DNA of 64,000 bases from Mya arenaria (GCF_026914265.1 NC_069122.1:38305473-38369472), one strand, 5' to 3'; counted from the first letter of the stretch, positions 1 to 12,480 are shown. A program made the numbers and translations. Notes: a model not told the origin generated them from the letters alone.

Positions 1-1248
1 ACTATAAATTATGTTCAATTTAGTGCCACTTATGATATTTCATTCCACATACAAAAACACATGTTCAAACCAATATCCTAAGTTATGATAAAACCATTGC
101 CAAGTTGGTAATTTGAAAAGACAAGAAATTATATCTGGTCAGGGTTTGACATAGTCTTTCTAGACAGCTGGACTTGTTTTGCAGTTACTTTGAAAATCTT
201 CAAAAGCTAAACTGAACAAGACTTGAGCAAAAAATCTCACAATACCAAAAGTGGTTTTAAAGACTTATGAGATCATTCGCACTTCACCTATACCATTAGT
301 TCTTATCTACAAACTTAAGTCAACATAATAATTAATGTTTAACATAAATTTTGCAGTAAATAAAACATATTGCAATAAATGCCATTAACAAAGCAATCAA
401 GTATGATCACTATAGGCCTAAACATGAGATTTCAACATTTTCCTGATAAACAATAAATAATTTTACTTAACATTTTTTTTCATTTTTTAAACAAGCTGAA
501 AAAATGGTCTCTTTTTGAATACTTCACATATTTCATGGCTTTCATCATTCAAACTAACATTTCGCTTGTTGTTTCAATATTCAATGATTGTGTAAACATT
601 CATAAATGATGGTTAAAATTAACATTCATGCTAATCATGCCTACCAAAAGCACCTGACTGACCAATCAGTATCCAATTTTGACAGGGCTTATTGGTGGTT
701 CATTGAAATCAACCATGACCTCCCACAATCTGCACTGATCAACAGTAGTTAATTAATTGACAATACCTAGTCATCTTTTTTAATGGAAAACACGAAATAA
801 CTGCTATCATTAGTTAATAAGTTTCAATGCATTAATTGTACACATCGATACCAAGTTTATGTCAATTTTCTACAATTTTCTTTGATTTTTTGCTTTTTCA
901 TCATTAACTGAGTACAGCCCCTTTAAACTGTACCTTATAATGTCTGTGACTTATCAAATATTTAATGGTAATGGTCTGCATCCAAGATTTGTTTTAATTA
1001 TTCAGGTTTCAAACTGCATTGTGTATGCGATTGGAAAGGTAATCTTGAAAGCTCACTAAGTATAATTTTTACAAATAACATTCACCCTGCAAGGTACATA
1101 TATTTGGATGATACATAAAGATTTGCACAGTCATTTATGTATACTTGCATTTATTGATAAAGGATACCTTTTTCAAATCTTTGATTTAGATTACAAAGTA
1201 TAACTTATATATATATACTTTATAGCTTTATCTGAATACACAAGCTAA
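1..1248. other. AT-rich non-coding stretch
   Basis: I recognise no gene, exon or repeat boundary here. Reading frames are short and interrupted on both strands. The first exon of the array visible downstream (2828) is the fourth exon of an IFI44-like gene, so this may be a long intron of that gene or the intergenic DNA before it. Confidence 0.4.
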
Positions 1249-1545
1249 TGCATCAGTCAATTGTAACCATGCCCCCCGCCCCCCGGTCCCGGAATAGCGG
1301 GGACTTTTACTTTCGGTCCAGCCAACCCCAGCTAAAATCCCGGACCTGCGGAGATAATCTGATGGTAAAGTCCCCACCAAATGCCCAGCACCCAAGGGAT
1401 ATTAACTTAAGCCCCATCCACACTGTATTTTCCGGGAAGACCTGGCACTGCGGGGCCACCTGAAAGGTAAAAACATGGCCCATTTCGCCGGCTATTCCCG
1501 GTATACCCCCGAATGTGGGAGCCGTGGTTACAATTGACTGCTGCA
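1249..1545. mobile_element. MITE with TGCA...TCAATTGTAACCA inverted ends, copy 1
   Basis: The left end reads TGCATCAGTCAATTGTAACC and the right end is its near-perfect inverted complement (GGTTACAATTGACTGCTGCA). TAA flanks both ends, a plausible 3-bp target duplication. The interior is unusually C/G-rich for this AT-rich window and has no coding capacity. A second copy with the same ends lies at 1995-2377. The family (PIF/Harbinger-like, judged from the TWA-type duplication) is an inference. Confidence 0.75.
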
Positions 1546-1994
1546 TAATGATACATAGTGATCCAATCTCATGCCAAGATGATTTCTGGTCTGACATCGC
1601 GAGGTAAGATATTCTTAAGCATAAAAAAGCCTTGACAGCATTTGAGAAAGACTGTTGGGAGAATAAATCTTGATTACTTTACTATTCCACAACATTGGGT
1701 GATAAGGGATCTTTATTGAATATTTTGATTTTGTTCCCTAAACGCCACAAGTCAACTGATTAATTAATACAAATTCAATTCTATCTCCACAATATTCGGC
1801 ACTGCATTGTTAAATAAAACTCTTGTAAATTATTTAACCAAATACCTTTCCCTCAAATATTTCACAAATTTATATTGATCTATCAACAACAATGCATCAC
1901 CATACTGTATCTCTGACTGATTTTTGATTTTCATTCTTTGCTAGAAAACAAAAAGTGAGCACAAAGCGTCTTCAGAAAAAGAACTTGTAAAGTA

Positions 1995-2377
1995 TGCACC
2001 AGTCAATTGTAACCACGCCCCCCCCCCGGATTTCCATCCAGCCAATCCCCGGGAAAATCCCTGCCCTGCAAGAACGAACTGGTGGTAAAATCCTGTGAAT
2101 AACCCCACACCCCGGGGATCAAAGGTAAGAGCAATTTCCTGATATATTTTGAGGAAAGACAAAACCACCGCAATCACCCGGCATTGCGAGGTAACTAGTT
2201 CTGGCTTCCATAACTGTAATGTTGATATTTATTTTTTGATGTTTACAACACGTCCAAAAAGGTAATATATAATGTGTTCGCTGAAGTTCTTTCTCTACGA
2301 GGACACCTAAAGGTAAAAACACTGCCCTTTTCCCTGGTATATCCCCGAGGGAGCCGTGGTAACAATTGACTGGTGCA
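1995..2377. mobile_element. MITE with TGCA...TCAATTGTAACCA inverted ends, copy 2
   Basis: It has the same terminal inverted repeats as the copy at 1249-1545 (TGCACCAGTCAATTGTAACC on the left and its complement on the right) and the same C-rich start. It is about 85 bp longer in the interior, so the two copies are related but not a simple tandem duplication. No coding capacity is seen; the reading frames across it are shadows. Confidence 0.75.
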
Positions 2378-2827
2378 TTATATAAGAGAGGAAATCAAAT
2401 TTGAGCATGCAAGATTGTTTTATCAATGGCGATGGTTTATCACAATGTCATGTACATTTTATAAGACTTTTCTATGCACATAGGTAAACAATCATCTTAT
2501 TCATAGATGCTGTGCACATATTCATACATTTGGCTTCATTTAGAATGAAACTTCATAAATAAGTATGCGCATATTTGATATTTTTATCTCCATTTTGCAA
2601 AAATTGAAATCACATGATTTTTTCAAACGAACTTGTATTGCTTGAAAATTAACGTGTCAAATTAAAAATGCTACCCACGGTAAGATGAAAATAAATCCGT
2701 TTGATGGTGGTAATCATTCAACGGCGCGTCGTTTGGACTCCACACACATTGACCAACCCAACTGCGTTCATACCCCGATAATGACATCAACCCCGCAATT
2801 CATTCCTTAATTTAAATACGATTACAG
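2378..2827. other. Non-coding lead-in to IFI44-like exon 4
   Basis: AT-rich sequence without recognisable genes. The last 100 bp or so run into the splice acceptor (ATTACAG) of the exon at 2828 and resemble the DNA before the matching exon at 54717, so this is probably intron. Confidence 0.45.
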
Positions 2828-4406
2828 TTGACGCCATACACGTTTGGGGATAAAGCTAGCCTTCAGCTCTACGACACGAGAGGCGTAGCGGAGTCGGACA
2901 CATTGGACCTTATGCAATGCAATTTCATACTTGACGGCCACGTTCCGGATTTTTATGAGGTAGATGTTAAATTTATTTATTCTATCTTGAGATTATCAAC
3001 TTTAACCGGTGCATACTGATAATATCTAGGGTGATATCTATATCAAGCTTTAAATGTATGAACTACAGGGGCAAACCCAGCATACATTGATTTATTTGTT
3101 TAAAATATGATTAATGCGAACATTATCAATAAATGACAGCCTTTTTGCAATGAACATAACGAAAGTAATTTCACGTAACATTCTTAGAAAAACATGATTT
3201 ATGGGTACTGAATATGATGGATGATGTTGTTGGATTTGTTTTGCAGATGTCACCCACACATCTCTTAAAATGTGACGACGCCGAATTTCGTCATCAAGCC
3301 GCGTTAAAAAACAAAATCCACTGCGCTGTGTTTGTATTGGATGATTTGACTGTTGGCGATATGTACAAGTCAATGCTGCAAAAACTACTGTCCTATCGGG
3401 ATCTATTGAACAGAAAGGGTAAATATAATATTTATGGATAATTATAAACAAACTACTTTCACTGTGGTTTTCACGAAACAGAATACCTTGGGTCGAAAAA
3501 GGTGTTTTCATACATTTATTAGAGGCTACCTTGAAAAAGAAAACCTTTTGAGGTGTATTGCAAGAGAGTACCGGCTTTTTATCATCCCGTGTGGCTTTTT
3601 GGAGAATATCTGCATTTCTATATGAATATGAGCATTATACCTAATGCAGATTAATTCGTAGAAAGTACATTTTGTTTAAGAAATATATCAATAACACATT
3701 TGTTTCAAGCTTAAAGATGCACTCTTACTCCCAAATAAGATTTACCGCAATAAATAATATTGTTTTAATATTCCAAAAAGGATAAATAAATCGAAAACAA
3801 TGGTTCTTATGACGGATATCGAGCCTAAATTAAAAGAAATTAGCATAAAACACGGTATCTTTACCTAATGAGACTAGAGTAGATCTTTTAGCTTTCACCA
3901 ATCATTTAATATTTTTGCGCCTTCTGCTTTTGAATACACGGTTAAATCTTGTTATGCGTAATTAATATTAATTATGCATTATTTATTAAGTAGTTAAAGG
4001 ATAATCACTCAAAATATGTTTGTAATACATGTGTATGTATTGATTTCGAATAAGACTGCCACTTTAAGTGTAGTGTGTATACATGCATAATGCATACGTG
4101 CAGGTTTTTGAACTGAAGAAATTTTTCATAATTACATGTATTCTACTTCTAGGAATACCACAAGCGGCGTTGATCACAAAAATTGACAAACTCTGCGAGC
4201 AGTCGGCTGAGAATAATAGTAACACTTTCCTTAGCCCAGCAGTCAAAGAGCTTGTTTACAATGCTGCGGACCTACTGAATCTTCCACGGAACAGCATTCT
4301 GCCTGTTAAAAACTACGAGGAGGAAATGGAAAGCGACGAGAACATCAACATCCTTGCTCTGCTTGCTGTCAGACAGATCCTATTCTTTGCGGAGGATTAT
4401 TTGTAA
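2828..4406 (+). CDS. IFI44-like: IFI44-like GTPase #1, 3' half (last three exons), early stop
   Basis: Exons 2828-2959, 3247-3418 and 4153-4406 encode the C-terminal half of a TLDc/GTPase protein of the interferon-induced protein 44 family. The first exon carries the DTRG (G3) motif, the second the IHCAVFVLD strand, the third TKID (G4) and the conserved ILALLAVRQILFF helix. Each exon is flanked by AG and GT, and phases (0, then 1) match the intact copies at 15056 and 51265. The TLDc and P-loop exons are not in the window, so they lie upstream or are missing. In the final exon a TTG-TAA replaces the TTG-GAA of the sister copy at 55931, removing the last 32 or so residues, a low-complexity basic tail. 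The catalytic core is spared, so the product could still work, or this is an early step of decay. The tail remains readable to about 4492. Confidence 0.8.
3711..4067. mobile_element. MITE-A copy (TTAAAGATGCACTCTTA ends), in intron
   Basis: The left end TTAAAGATGCACTCTTACTC and the right end, complement of CTTAAAGTGGCAGTCTTATTC-type sequence, form imperfect inverted repeats. Length is about 357 bp with no coding capacity. It sits between the last two exons of IFI44-like #1. A copy in exactly the same intron position occurs in gene #4 (55465-55845), so it was there before those genes separated. Confidence 0.75.
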
Positions 4407-4499
4407 AACATGAAAGATAAGCAAAGTAGAAGTAGGGGAAATGCATATAGCGGTCAGGCTCATAGTGATGTGCACGGATCAGACACTGCCTAAATATTT

Positions 4500-5065
4500 T
4501 CACAAATAAACGTAGAAAATGTTAAAGACATTAAATGATTAACTTTACTGAAAAAGAATACCAATAAGTATACACTGCTTAAATAAATATATACACATGT
4601 TAACATTCTTTTCACCGTCAAATACTTACGGTGTTCGAACTTTAATTAAAACCGGCAGTGTTGAGGTAGTAAGCATTTGCATGTGACCACTATGGAAATT
4701 AAACAATGATTTCAAATGATTTTCAAATGATTTTGACATATTTTGTATTCAAATGTAACTTAAGCTTTGTTTAAACAAGTGATTCATTCGCATACTTTTG
4801 TTTAAGACGTATCCATTTGTTATTACCTATGTACGTTGTAGATTGTTGAAACAGTATGAATTCATCATATTTTATCTATTCATATTTACTTTGCGATGTA
4901 ACCTTAACCCCATTAAACAACTAGTGTAAGCCTTGTACCAATTGTTCTTCGCCACGAAATGGCGACAATTAACAAGACCCATACAAGGAAACAGCTTTGC
5001 TTCAGCAATAATTCTAATTGTATGTATGTATGCTTATAACCAACACTAATTCCCTGTAAACTCCT
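4500..5065. other. Intergenic 3' flanks of IFI44-like #1 and C1q-1
   Basis: AT-rich convergent intergenic DNA between the end of IFI44-like #1 and the end of the minus-strand C1q copy. It is similar to 56280-57210 in the other block. No separate feature recognised. Confidence 0.5.
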
Positions 5066-6752
5066 TTATTCTGAATACAAATAAAGTCCAGTGAAACTTG
5101 AAAGTCTCAGAGTTGTACTGCCCTCGAGGTGGCTTCCATTGTGGGTTGATTCCACTCACACCTCGTCCCCCTGCTTCAGTTTCAAGATAACGGTTTCCCG
5201 CCCTGAAGGTCATGGTATTGGTGGTATGTATCGACTGCCGCGTCAATCACGTTCGCGCTGTTTAGAACAAGCTCCGTCCACATGTAGTGATTGGCGTCTC
5301 GCTGGCCAATGACAAACGTGAACATGTAGGTACCGCCTTCCGGGCATGTGAAAACACCGGTGTTGGGACTATAACCTGTACCGTCGTTGACAAGAACCTA
5401 GAAAATTGTTAAACACAGTTTATATGTTTCCATTTTTATTGATGTTTTGTTTGCATTATGCGACAAATGAATATATTAAAGGAAATCACTATGTCAAATC
5501 AAAATTTAGTTGCTTTACACGTTTAAAACAAATGTTCATAGCTTTGATAAGCTATACATGAAGAACGCTTTGAACATGTATATATGTGGGGGGAATATAG
5601 CTGCGTATATCAGGAAATAGTATTTTCAAGGTTGATGCCCTTGCTACCGTTTTATGGTGACGAAATCCACCATTATATTATCATTTCAGTAAATAGTTAT
5701 TATGTAGAGCTGTTCAAATTGTCTATACTACATTCACATTCAATCATCGGACGTTTGTTATGTCAATTGCATTTTAGGGCTTTTGACACCACAAAAGACT
5801 CTTTCCTATCAAAGACGTCAGCTACAAACCACAGTATTTTCTAAAGCTAACTTGTATGTTTTCTTTACAACATAAGGATGCCAGTTTCATTCTTTGCGTG
5901 AAAGATTACTTACTTTATTGAATTTAAGCGTCTGGTGCTGTCCTAAGGTGACGTCATGGTCCAAATATGCCGAAAACACAATACCACCGAATCCTGTGAA
6001 GAAAACAATGTATCGTATAAGTAATATATAAAGCGTTTACATCTAATGCTGTAAATTTGTCAAATTAGAAAACGTTTCTGAAAAAAGTCTGGTGATCCAC
6101 TTGACATCAAATGTAAAAGTAGCAGTGCCAACGCGAGCCTAAAACTGTAGGAAAAAAGTTCACAAATGAATGACCAGTGCAATCATTTACTTCTATGGAA
6201 ATAAGGACCTGTCATAGTAAGTTTAAAGATTACTCCCAAATAAAGTTAACCACAGTTTATACAATTGTTTAGATATACCAGAAAGGAAGAATAAATGTCG
6301 AAAACAATGGTTCTTATGAAGGATCCCAGTCTAATTTGAAAGAAATGCGCAGAAAAAAACGTTATTTCTACCTTATGAGATGATAGTAGGTTACAGTAAA
6401 TCTTTTAGAAGTCACCAATCATTTAATATTTTAGGGTTTTCAGCTATTAAATAAACGGTTACAATCTTGTTATCAGTAATTAATATTTTCCATAAATGCA
6501 TTATTCAGTAAATCGTTAAAAGATTGATCACCCAAAGGTTATGTTTGTTATACATGTGTATGTATTGATTTTTAATAAGAGTGTCACTTAAATGATAGAA
6601 ATGTTCATCTCCCCTGCGTAAGGGGGTTATAATGAATAATTGGAGGAACGTTTCAACGTAATATTTATTTTTATTCGTTATTCAAAGAACAAGAATTTAT
6701 CAATATATGGCTAAGAAAGGTAAATGTCTTCATTGATACCAACTTGAAATGT
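5066..6752 (-). pseudogene. C1q-domain protein, copy 1, truncated pseudogene
   Basis: On the minus strand, exon 5914-5993 encodes the start of a C1q domain (GGIVFSAYLDHDVTLGQHQ) and exon 5066-5397 the rest (GTYMFTFVIGQRDANHYMW). They are separated by an intron with GTAAGT donor and TAG acceptor. The second exon is 332 nt against 333 in the open copies: one base is missing after QGG, and a TGA interrupts the DEVW segment. Upstream, only intron sequence and the last few bases at the edge of the His-rich exon survive; homology to the copy at 58718 stops near 6752, where a foreign junction meets an IFI44-like pseudogene. The signal-peptide, coiled-coil and His-rich parts are therefore gone. C1q-domain proteins are secreted recognition proteins in bivalve haemolymph; this copy cannot make one. 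Confidence 0.85.
6222..6592. mobile_element. MITE-A copy in C1q-1 intron
   Basis: Related to the MITE at 3711-4067 over its length. The left end has lost the GCACTCT portion, and the right end keeps AATAAGAGTGTCACTTAAA. It lies in the intron upstream of the C1q exon at 5914. The matching intron of C1q-4 holds a shorter relative at 58326-58566. Confidence 0.7.
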
Positions 6753-8385
6753 TCTAGCAGTATAAAATTTTATCAAGAGCGCCGATTTATCAACGATTAC
6801 CGATTGGCTACACCAAACTTGGACCCACACTTACAGTCTTGTACAACAAGGAGGGTTCCGTGTACGGAGGGTACACCGGGCTTAGCTGGCAATCATCTAA
6901 ACTCCTTTTAGATATAACCGACGACGCGCATTTCTATATCAGTCGTATTTTTCTGGCAATAAGATCTCGAAGAAATTGCCATTAAAGAGCGGACCTTCAG
7001 CGATTTGTTTAGTTGCCGGTCATGGGCCAATCTTTGGTAACCGCTCATCTCCTGACTTATATACATTTTTCGGTGAAATACAAAAGTCTTTTTCGGAAGA
7101 ATACAACCTGAATGGAAACATGGATACAAAATTCGGTAAGAACTATAAAACAGGAGGGACAACGTCCAAGGAAGTCAACCACGGACACATCAGAGTGACA
7201 GAGTTGGAGGTTTACGCCGTCAAAGGTAAAGCAATGTATTCGTTTGTGCATTCTAGTATATGTTATAAGTTTATAAAAACATTCTTTACTTATATATGAT
7301 ATATATGCTCTAATCAGTATTTAGATTTTGTAGGTGTATAATTTTAAGATACATTTAGTTGTACTTGTTGTTGCTGATAGATTTTATGTACATTTAGTAA
7401 ACGTGTGTATTTTAAAGTAAATGACACAACTTCAACTTGTTAAGTTTAAGTATCTTTTTTTCTTTCCTAAGATACTAACACTTGACAAGTTAAAGTATAT
7501 ATAAACTAAAACAAGTTATTCAATTGAAAAAAATATTCATTAATACAACACGATATGTTCAAATATTTTATTTTTAGATGGCCAAAGACAAAAGCCAAAT
7601 TTGCCCACTACATGGCGGAAATCTGCAGAATGGGGACCAAAGGTAAACGCATTCAAATTATTTTTGTTATGTTTTGATCAGTTGTATTCATGTTTAGAAT
7701 TATGTAAAGGGCATCGAGTGTTACTTGGCTATATGGATATCTCTATGAACGTATATGTGTAAACCCCGTTAACTTATCCGTGAAAGTTGGTTCCGGTTTG
7801 TTAACGCAAGTTCTAAACTTGTTAACGGAAAACATTTATGTGTTGGCTCTTGATATATCGTCTGTCCTCTTAAAATGTACTCAGTTTATAGCATTTGTGT
7901 TTAATATTATGTAGGGACACTCACAACGATTGTAACTTGGCCATATTACTATGTACACACACGCATAGTCCCATGTTCAATAACATTTGAATAAAACTTG
8001 TATCTGATGATAACTACTAACACTTGAAAAACTAATGCAGCCTGTTAACATTAAATGTATAATTCCTGTTTTGGATTGGAGAATGATTGTAAACTGAAAA
8101 TTAAAAAATGATAGAAGGTGCCGGAATGATTAAAGCGCTCTCGTAGTCCCTAATCAAACACATATATTGTCATTGGTTTTGCAGTTGCTTGGGAGTTTGA
8201 AAGAAGATGTAAAAGGCATCCAACCGCCAGAAGAACTTGACGTGCCACATTTCAACATTCTATTGATTGGGCCTTTAGGCTCGGGTAAATCGAGCTTCTG
8301 AAATTTGGTGTCATCTGTTTTTCGCGGGAGAATATCACACCGGGCAAGAGTTGGTGGAAACTCGGAAACAAGTACAACAACCATG

Positions 8386-9879
8386 GTAAGCATCAAGGAT
8401 GCGTTGGAAAGGTTAAATATATTTATGCAATCAAAGAAACTAACATAACGGATAACCATTGATTCTCATTTACTTCGTATTGTGTAATTGTGTGCTCGGT
8501 TAAGGAATATCCTTTCTCCACACTACTTTTATGACGTAAAAAGACTTGTTACAAACGTTAATCAACGTGAATGAAATCAGAAACGATTCTTAAAATGGGT
8601 TTTGTAGGGACTCATGCAATAGTCAAATTGTTAACATTTATTGAATGGCTTGTCGGTCAAACCTATTTGCAAGGAAAGAGCAGTGAACCATTGTACGATG
8701 CCGAAAGGCGGAGGGCAACAGGTTTCTTGGTCCTTTCCCTACTTATATTGGCATTATAAATATTTATTTAAGTTTTCACAATAAAAGTTGACCAAACAAT
8801 GTCAGGATGTGATTCAAAGTGTACCGAGCACCGGCACAGTTATCTTGTTACTGGGCACAATGTAAATAAACACCTGTTCCATCAAATTAAGTACATGCCT
8901 CGTAATATTGAAGCACATGTCTTTTTTTAAATTAAAATGTCCCAAAATAAACTAAAAGTATTACTTACATGAAAAGTATAGATAAACACGAAATGTGTTC
9001 TTTTCCTCGATCATACTTTCTCATTAGTTCAAAAGTAATTGAATATAATTTCTGTTAATGTTACTCCATATGAAATACTAATTTAGCAAAATGAAAGAAA
9101 AAACAATAACCCAAAAGAAAAGAACTTTCGACCAGTCATATTCCAAAACTGTCTGGATTGTTATTAAAGGCGCACAATATGCGTTGAATTAAAATAAATC
9201 AATGATTTAATAGCATTATCATGTTCATCTCATTTGATTTTAATGATCATTACGAGAAATAAATTTATACAAAAGCCAAAGCGATAATTTGGCCCTTTAT
9301 AACTAGATAATGTGTGGCCAAGTAGCCATTAATTAAAAACAAACATTTATTATGGCTTTTTATTTTTATCTGTACTATATGCTTTTTATTTTGATCATTG
9401 AAGTCAAATGAGTTAAAACATGAAGATGCATAAAAATAATTCTTCCCGTTTCTTGTATCTCAGTACCGGGGGCACGTTTAACTTAATCATTGAATGTAAA
9501 CCCTTTATTGACGAATGATGTGATACGTAGATGTGTTAAACGGTTACAGAACTATGAAGGGACTAGAATAACTATATTTAGGCTTTCTATGAGCGATTTC
9601 TAAGTACTTAGTACGTTTGAAGCAAAGGAATTGTAAAATGTCGCACCTCTCTATAAGAAACAGTAATAGCAAGTTGTAGGCCTACACATACAAAAAAAGT
9701 TGATAATGAAATTGAAACAAAGATAACTCTTAAAGGCGCATTATATAGGCCAATGCAAAAACATTTCTTTTCAGAGTATATGCATGTTCATGTTAAATTA
9801 ATTTGACTTTTATGACCAACATAAAAAAGGCATATGATTTAGGAACAGATAAAAAGTTATTATCCTTCATAAAAAACCT
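8386..9879. other. Intron of the pseudogene (between exons 3 and 4)
   Basis: AT-rich intronic DNA, strongly similar to 62379-63880 in gene #5. No gene or repeat recognised inside it; reading frames are short and not conserved between the two copies. Confidence 0.5.
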
Positions 9880-10105
9880 GCCCGCCTATCCGCCGGTCTA
9901 CCTGCCTACTGTCTACTGTCCTTTCTGTCTGTCTGTCTTCCTGTCTGTTTGTTTGTGTATTTGTTTGTGTGTCTGCCTTTTTATCTGCTTGACTGTCAGT
10001 GTATATGACTATCTGTATTTATGGGCATTTATCTGGCTTTTGCTTGAATGTTTGTCTGTCAATATGTCTGTCTGTCTGCCCGTCCGGCTGCATGTATGTC
10101 TATGA
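9880..10105 (+). repeat. TCTG-rich low-complexity tract
   Basis: Imperfect CTGT/TCTG repeats. The same tract occurs at the same intron position in gene #5 (63880-64000), so it predates the block duplication. The open frame across it is a by-product of the repeat. Confidence 0.8.
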
Positions 10106-10335
10106 CTAGATTATACTCACTAAACATACAACGTACAAAAAGGTTATTAATTACACCTGAACTAAATTATATAATCATCCGACCTATAAAATACAATTAC
10201 AGTTGACGCCATACACGTTTTGGGACAAAGCCAGTCTTCAGCTGTATGACTTTTATGAGGTAAGCGAACCAATTTTATAGGGTAACAACCTGTTAGTTTT
10301 ACAACAGATAATGTCATGTCGTTCAGAACTTAAAA

Positions 10336-10411
10336 ATAGTAGTAGTAGAAGTAGCAGTAGTAGTAGTAGTAGTAGCAGCAGTAGCAGTAGCAGTAGCAGA
10401 AGTAGTAGTAT

Positions 10412-10490
<79 letters not shown>
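10336..10490 (+). repeat. (AGT)n microsatellite
   Basis: Nearly perfect AGT trinucleotide repeat with a few AGC and AGA interruptions in its first half and a pure second half. It lies in the intron between exons 4 and 5 of the IFI44-like pseudogene. The Ser-, Leu- and Thr-rich frames in it are repeat artefacts. Confidence 0.95.
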
Positions 10491-10491
<1 letters not shown>

Positions 10492-11969
10492 AACATACTT
10501 TCATACATTCAATAAATGGCGGCGTAGTAATTTGGTCATGCATGTATGCCCTGTTTAATTTAAAAGTGTTTTCATGCAAAAGCTTTTATTATTATGAACA
10601 TGGATTTATTAATAAAAGTGCATTGATTAATGTTCATAAAATGTTTGCACTAAAACCGAATGCATAATAAACTATAGAACTTTTTCTCCACGAACCGGAA
10701 ATAGAAAATTGACAGCTTAGTCTTAAACTATAATTTTGCCTGAGGGGCGTCGGGCGGGTAGCGGCGTAGAAAAAACACTATTTTCAAAACAGTGGGTACT
10801 TAGAAAAAAATACTAATAAAATCCTCAAAATAAGCATAAAAGAAACAGAAAATTGTTAATATCAGTGCTTCGCCACTCGTGATTTTTTTTCCTATGAAAA
10901 AACATGGCCATTATGGTGCCTTAATAACTTTCTGAGGCAAAGTTTAATGATTTAATGTATATAAAGATAGTGCAAGAACAGTCAAAATAGTATTATTTCT
11001 TACCAGATGACATCGACGAGCCTGATATCAAATGACGATGCGGATTTTCAGCATAGGTCAAAATTGAGCAACAAACGCACTGCGTTGTATTTGTTCTGGA
11101 CGGTTCGACATTGGGCGACATTTCAACGCCTATGCTGCACAAACTGAAAACGTATCGTAATCTGTTGAATAGAAAAGGTAAGGTATCTATCTCAGTAATA
11201 AGGATCAATAGTCTAATTGTTTTACATAATTGTAGAAATAACAACGGTTCGTCAAAGAACTTTAAATTTCGCTGTCTATTTGTCTCATCACACGAGGGAT
11301 AAAAACGCCTTTGGCTACAATGGTTGAACTTGTAGAGTCATGATAGCATTATTGTTTCAAGCTACGAGACGGTAATTCCTTCATTTATCGGTTAACTTAT
11401 TGTAATGAATGTGTGGTCTGAGTTGGTGTTTGTATTTGTGTATGTGGTGTTTATACGTTTGTGTCTCTAGTTCATTGTTGTTTGTGCCGATGGCTTTTGC
11501 CTCTGAAAGGGATTGTATTTGAATTATTGACTACTGGGCTTGTCTCTGTAGTTTTGATTGTATGATTTAATGTATATCTGAGTGAAAATGTATATATATA
11601 TTTCGACATCCTTCAACATTTCAGAGATACCACAAGCCGTCTTAGTCACAAAGATTGACAAACTCTGCGATAAAACGGATGAAAATGTTAGTAACACATT
11701 CATCAGCCCAACGGTGAAGGAGGTAGTCGAAAAAGTATCAGAGCTGTTTAAATTCCCACGGAACAATATTTGGCCAATTAAAAATTATGAAGAGAAAGTA
11801 GAAAGTGATGAAAACGTCAACATCCTTGCTTTGCTTGCTGTTCGACAGATCCTGTTTTTTGTAGAGGACTATTTGGAAAACATGAAAGTGAAGCAAAGTA
11901 GGGGAAGTCAGAAAGGAAAGGCAAAGCAGGCTGAATGTGAGTTGTTCGGGTCAGACACTGCTTAAAACG

Positions 11970-12480
11970 TATAATGATATGTTTTTCAGAAAATGAATTT
12001 GTGTGAAACTGAATTTGTATCGAACGTCAATATCAACTACAAATGCCATGTCCTCTCATGTTTAACAAGACTAATATCAGACGCAGTCTTGACGATAATG
12101 TCGTCATTGTAGATGTATATGATACGACTAAACAGTGACTTATTATATTTGCGTTATACTATTCCTTTTGATTTAAAAACAGTATTCATGTTGTTTGATT
12201 ACGCGTCTTCTTCAATAACTGTTTGTTAACATGAGTCCATATATTATTGCTACATACTTTTTCTTGTAAGATGTTTCAGATATTACCCATGACAAACAGT
12301 TATATGTTAAAGGTGATGTTAAAGTACTTTATGCCTTTAAATGCATTGGTCATGTGTGCAAAACAAATACAGTTACTTAAATCGTTCTGAAATAATATCA
12401 AATCTAAGTTTAAACTATTGATGAAATCAGTTAGATACGTAGTGAAATGATCGCAATATTTTACAACATATTAGAGCAAG
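11970..12480. other. 3' flank of the IFI44-like pseudogene
   Basis: AT-rich intergenic DNA resembling the 3' flanks of other array members. No feature recognised. Confidence 0.45.

Larger units (their letters stand above)
6821..11965 (+). pseudogene. IFI44-like pseudogene, headless TLDc exon and several lesions
   Basis: Six exons align with the intact copies: 6821-7225 (TLDc, first 140 or so bases missing), 7578-7642, 8185-8385 (P-loop), 10203-10259, 11007-11177 and 11625-11965. Damage is extensive. The start codon and N-terminus are replaced by unrelated DNA from 6753; one base is missing in the TLDc exon (DDA-HF against DDAAF); TGC becomes TGA directly after GSGKSSF at 8299; exon 4 has a 75-bp in-frame internal deletion that removes the DTRG motif; exon 5 is one base short. 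The last exon is fully open and ends in the family's GSDTA tail. Splice sites are all preserved. It is the sister of IFI44-like #5, from which it differs by the deletion at 6752/6821. Confidence 0.9.

Noticed and set aside
8154-8459. Minus-strand frames opposite the P-loop exons (also near 20350, 39436 and 62147)
   Set aside because: Each is an antisense shadow of the conserved plus-strand exon, recurring because the exon is conserved.
10253-10667. Poly-Ser, poly-Leu and poly-Thr reading frames
   Set aside because: All three are translations of the (AGT)n microsatellite in different frames, inside an intron of a pseudogene.
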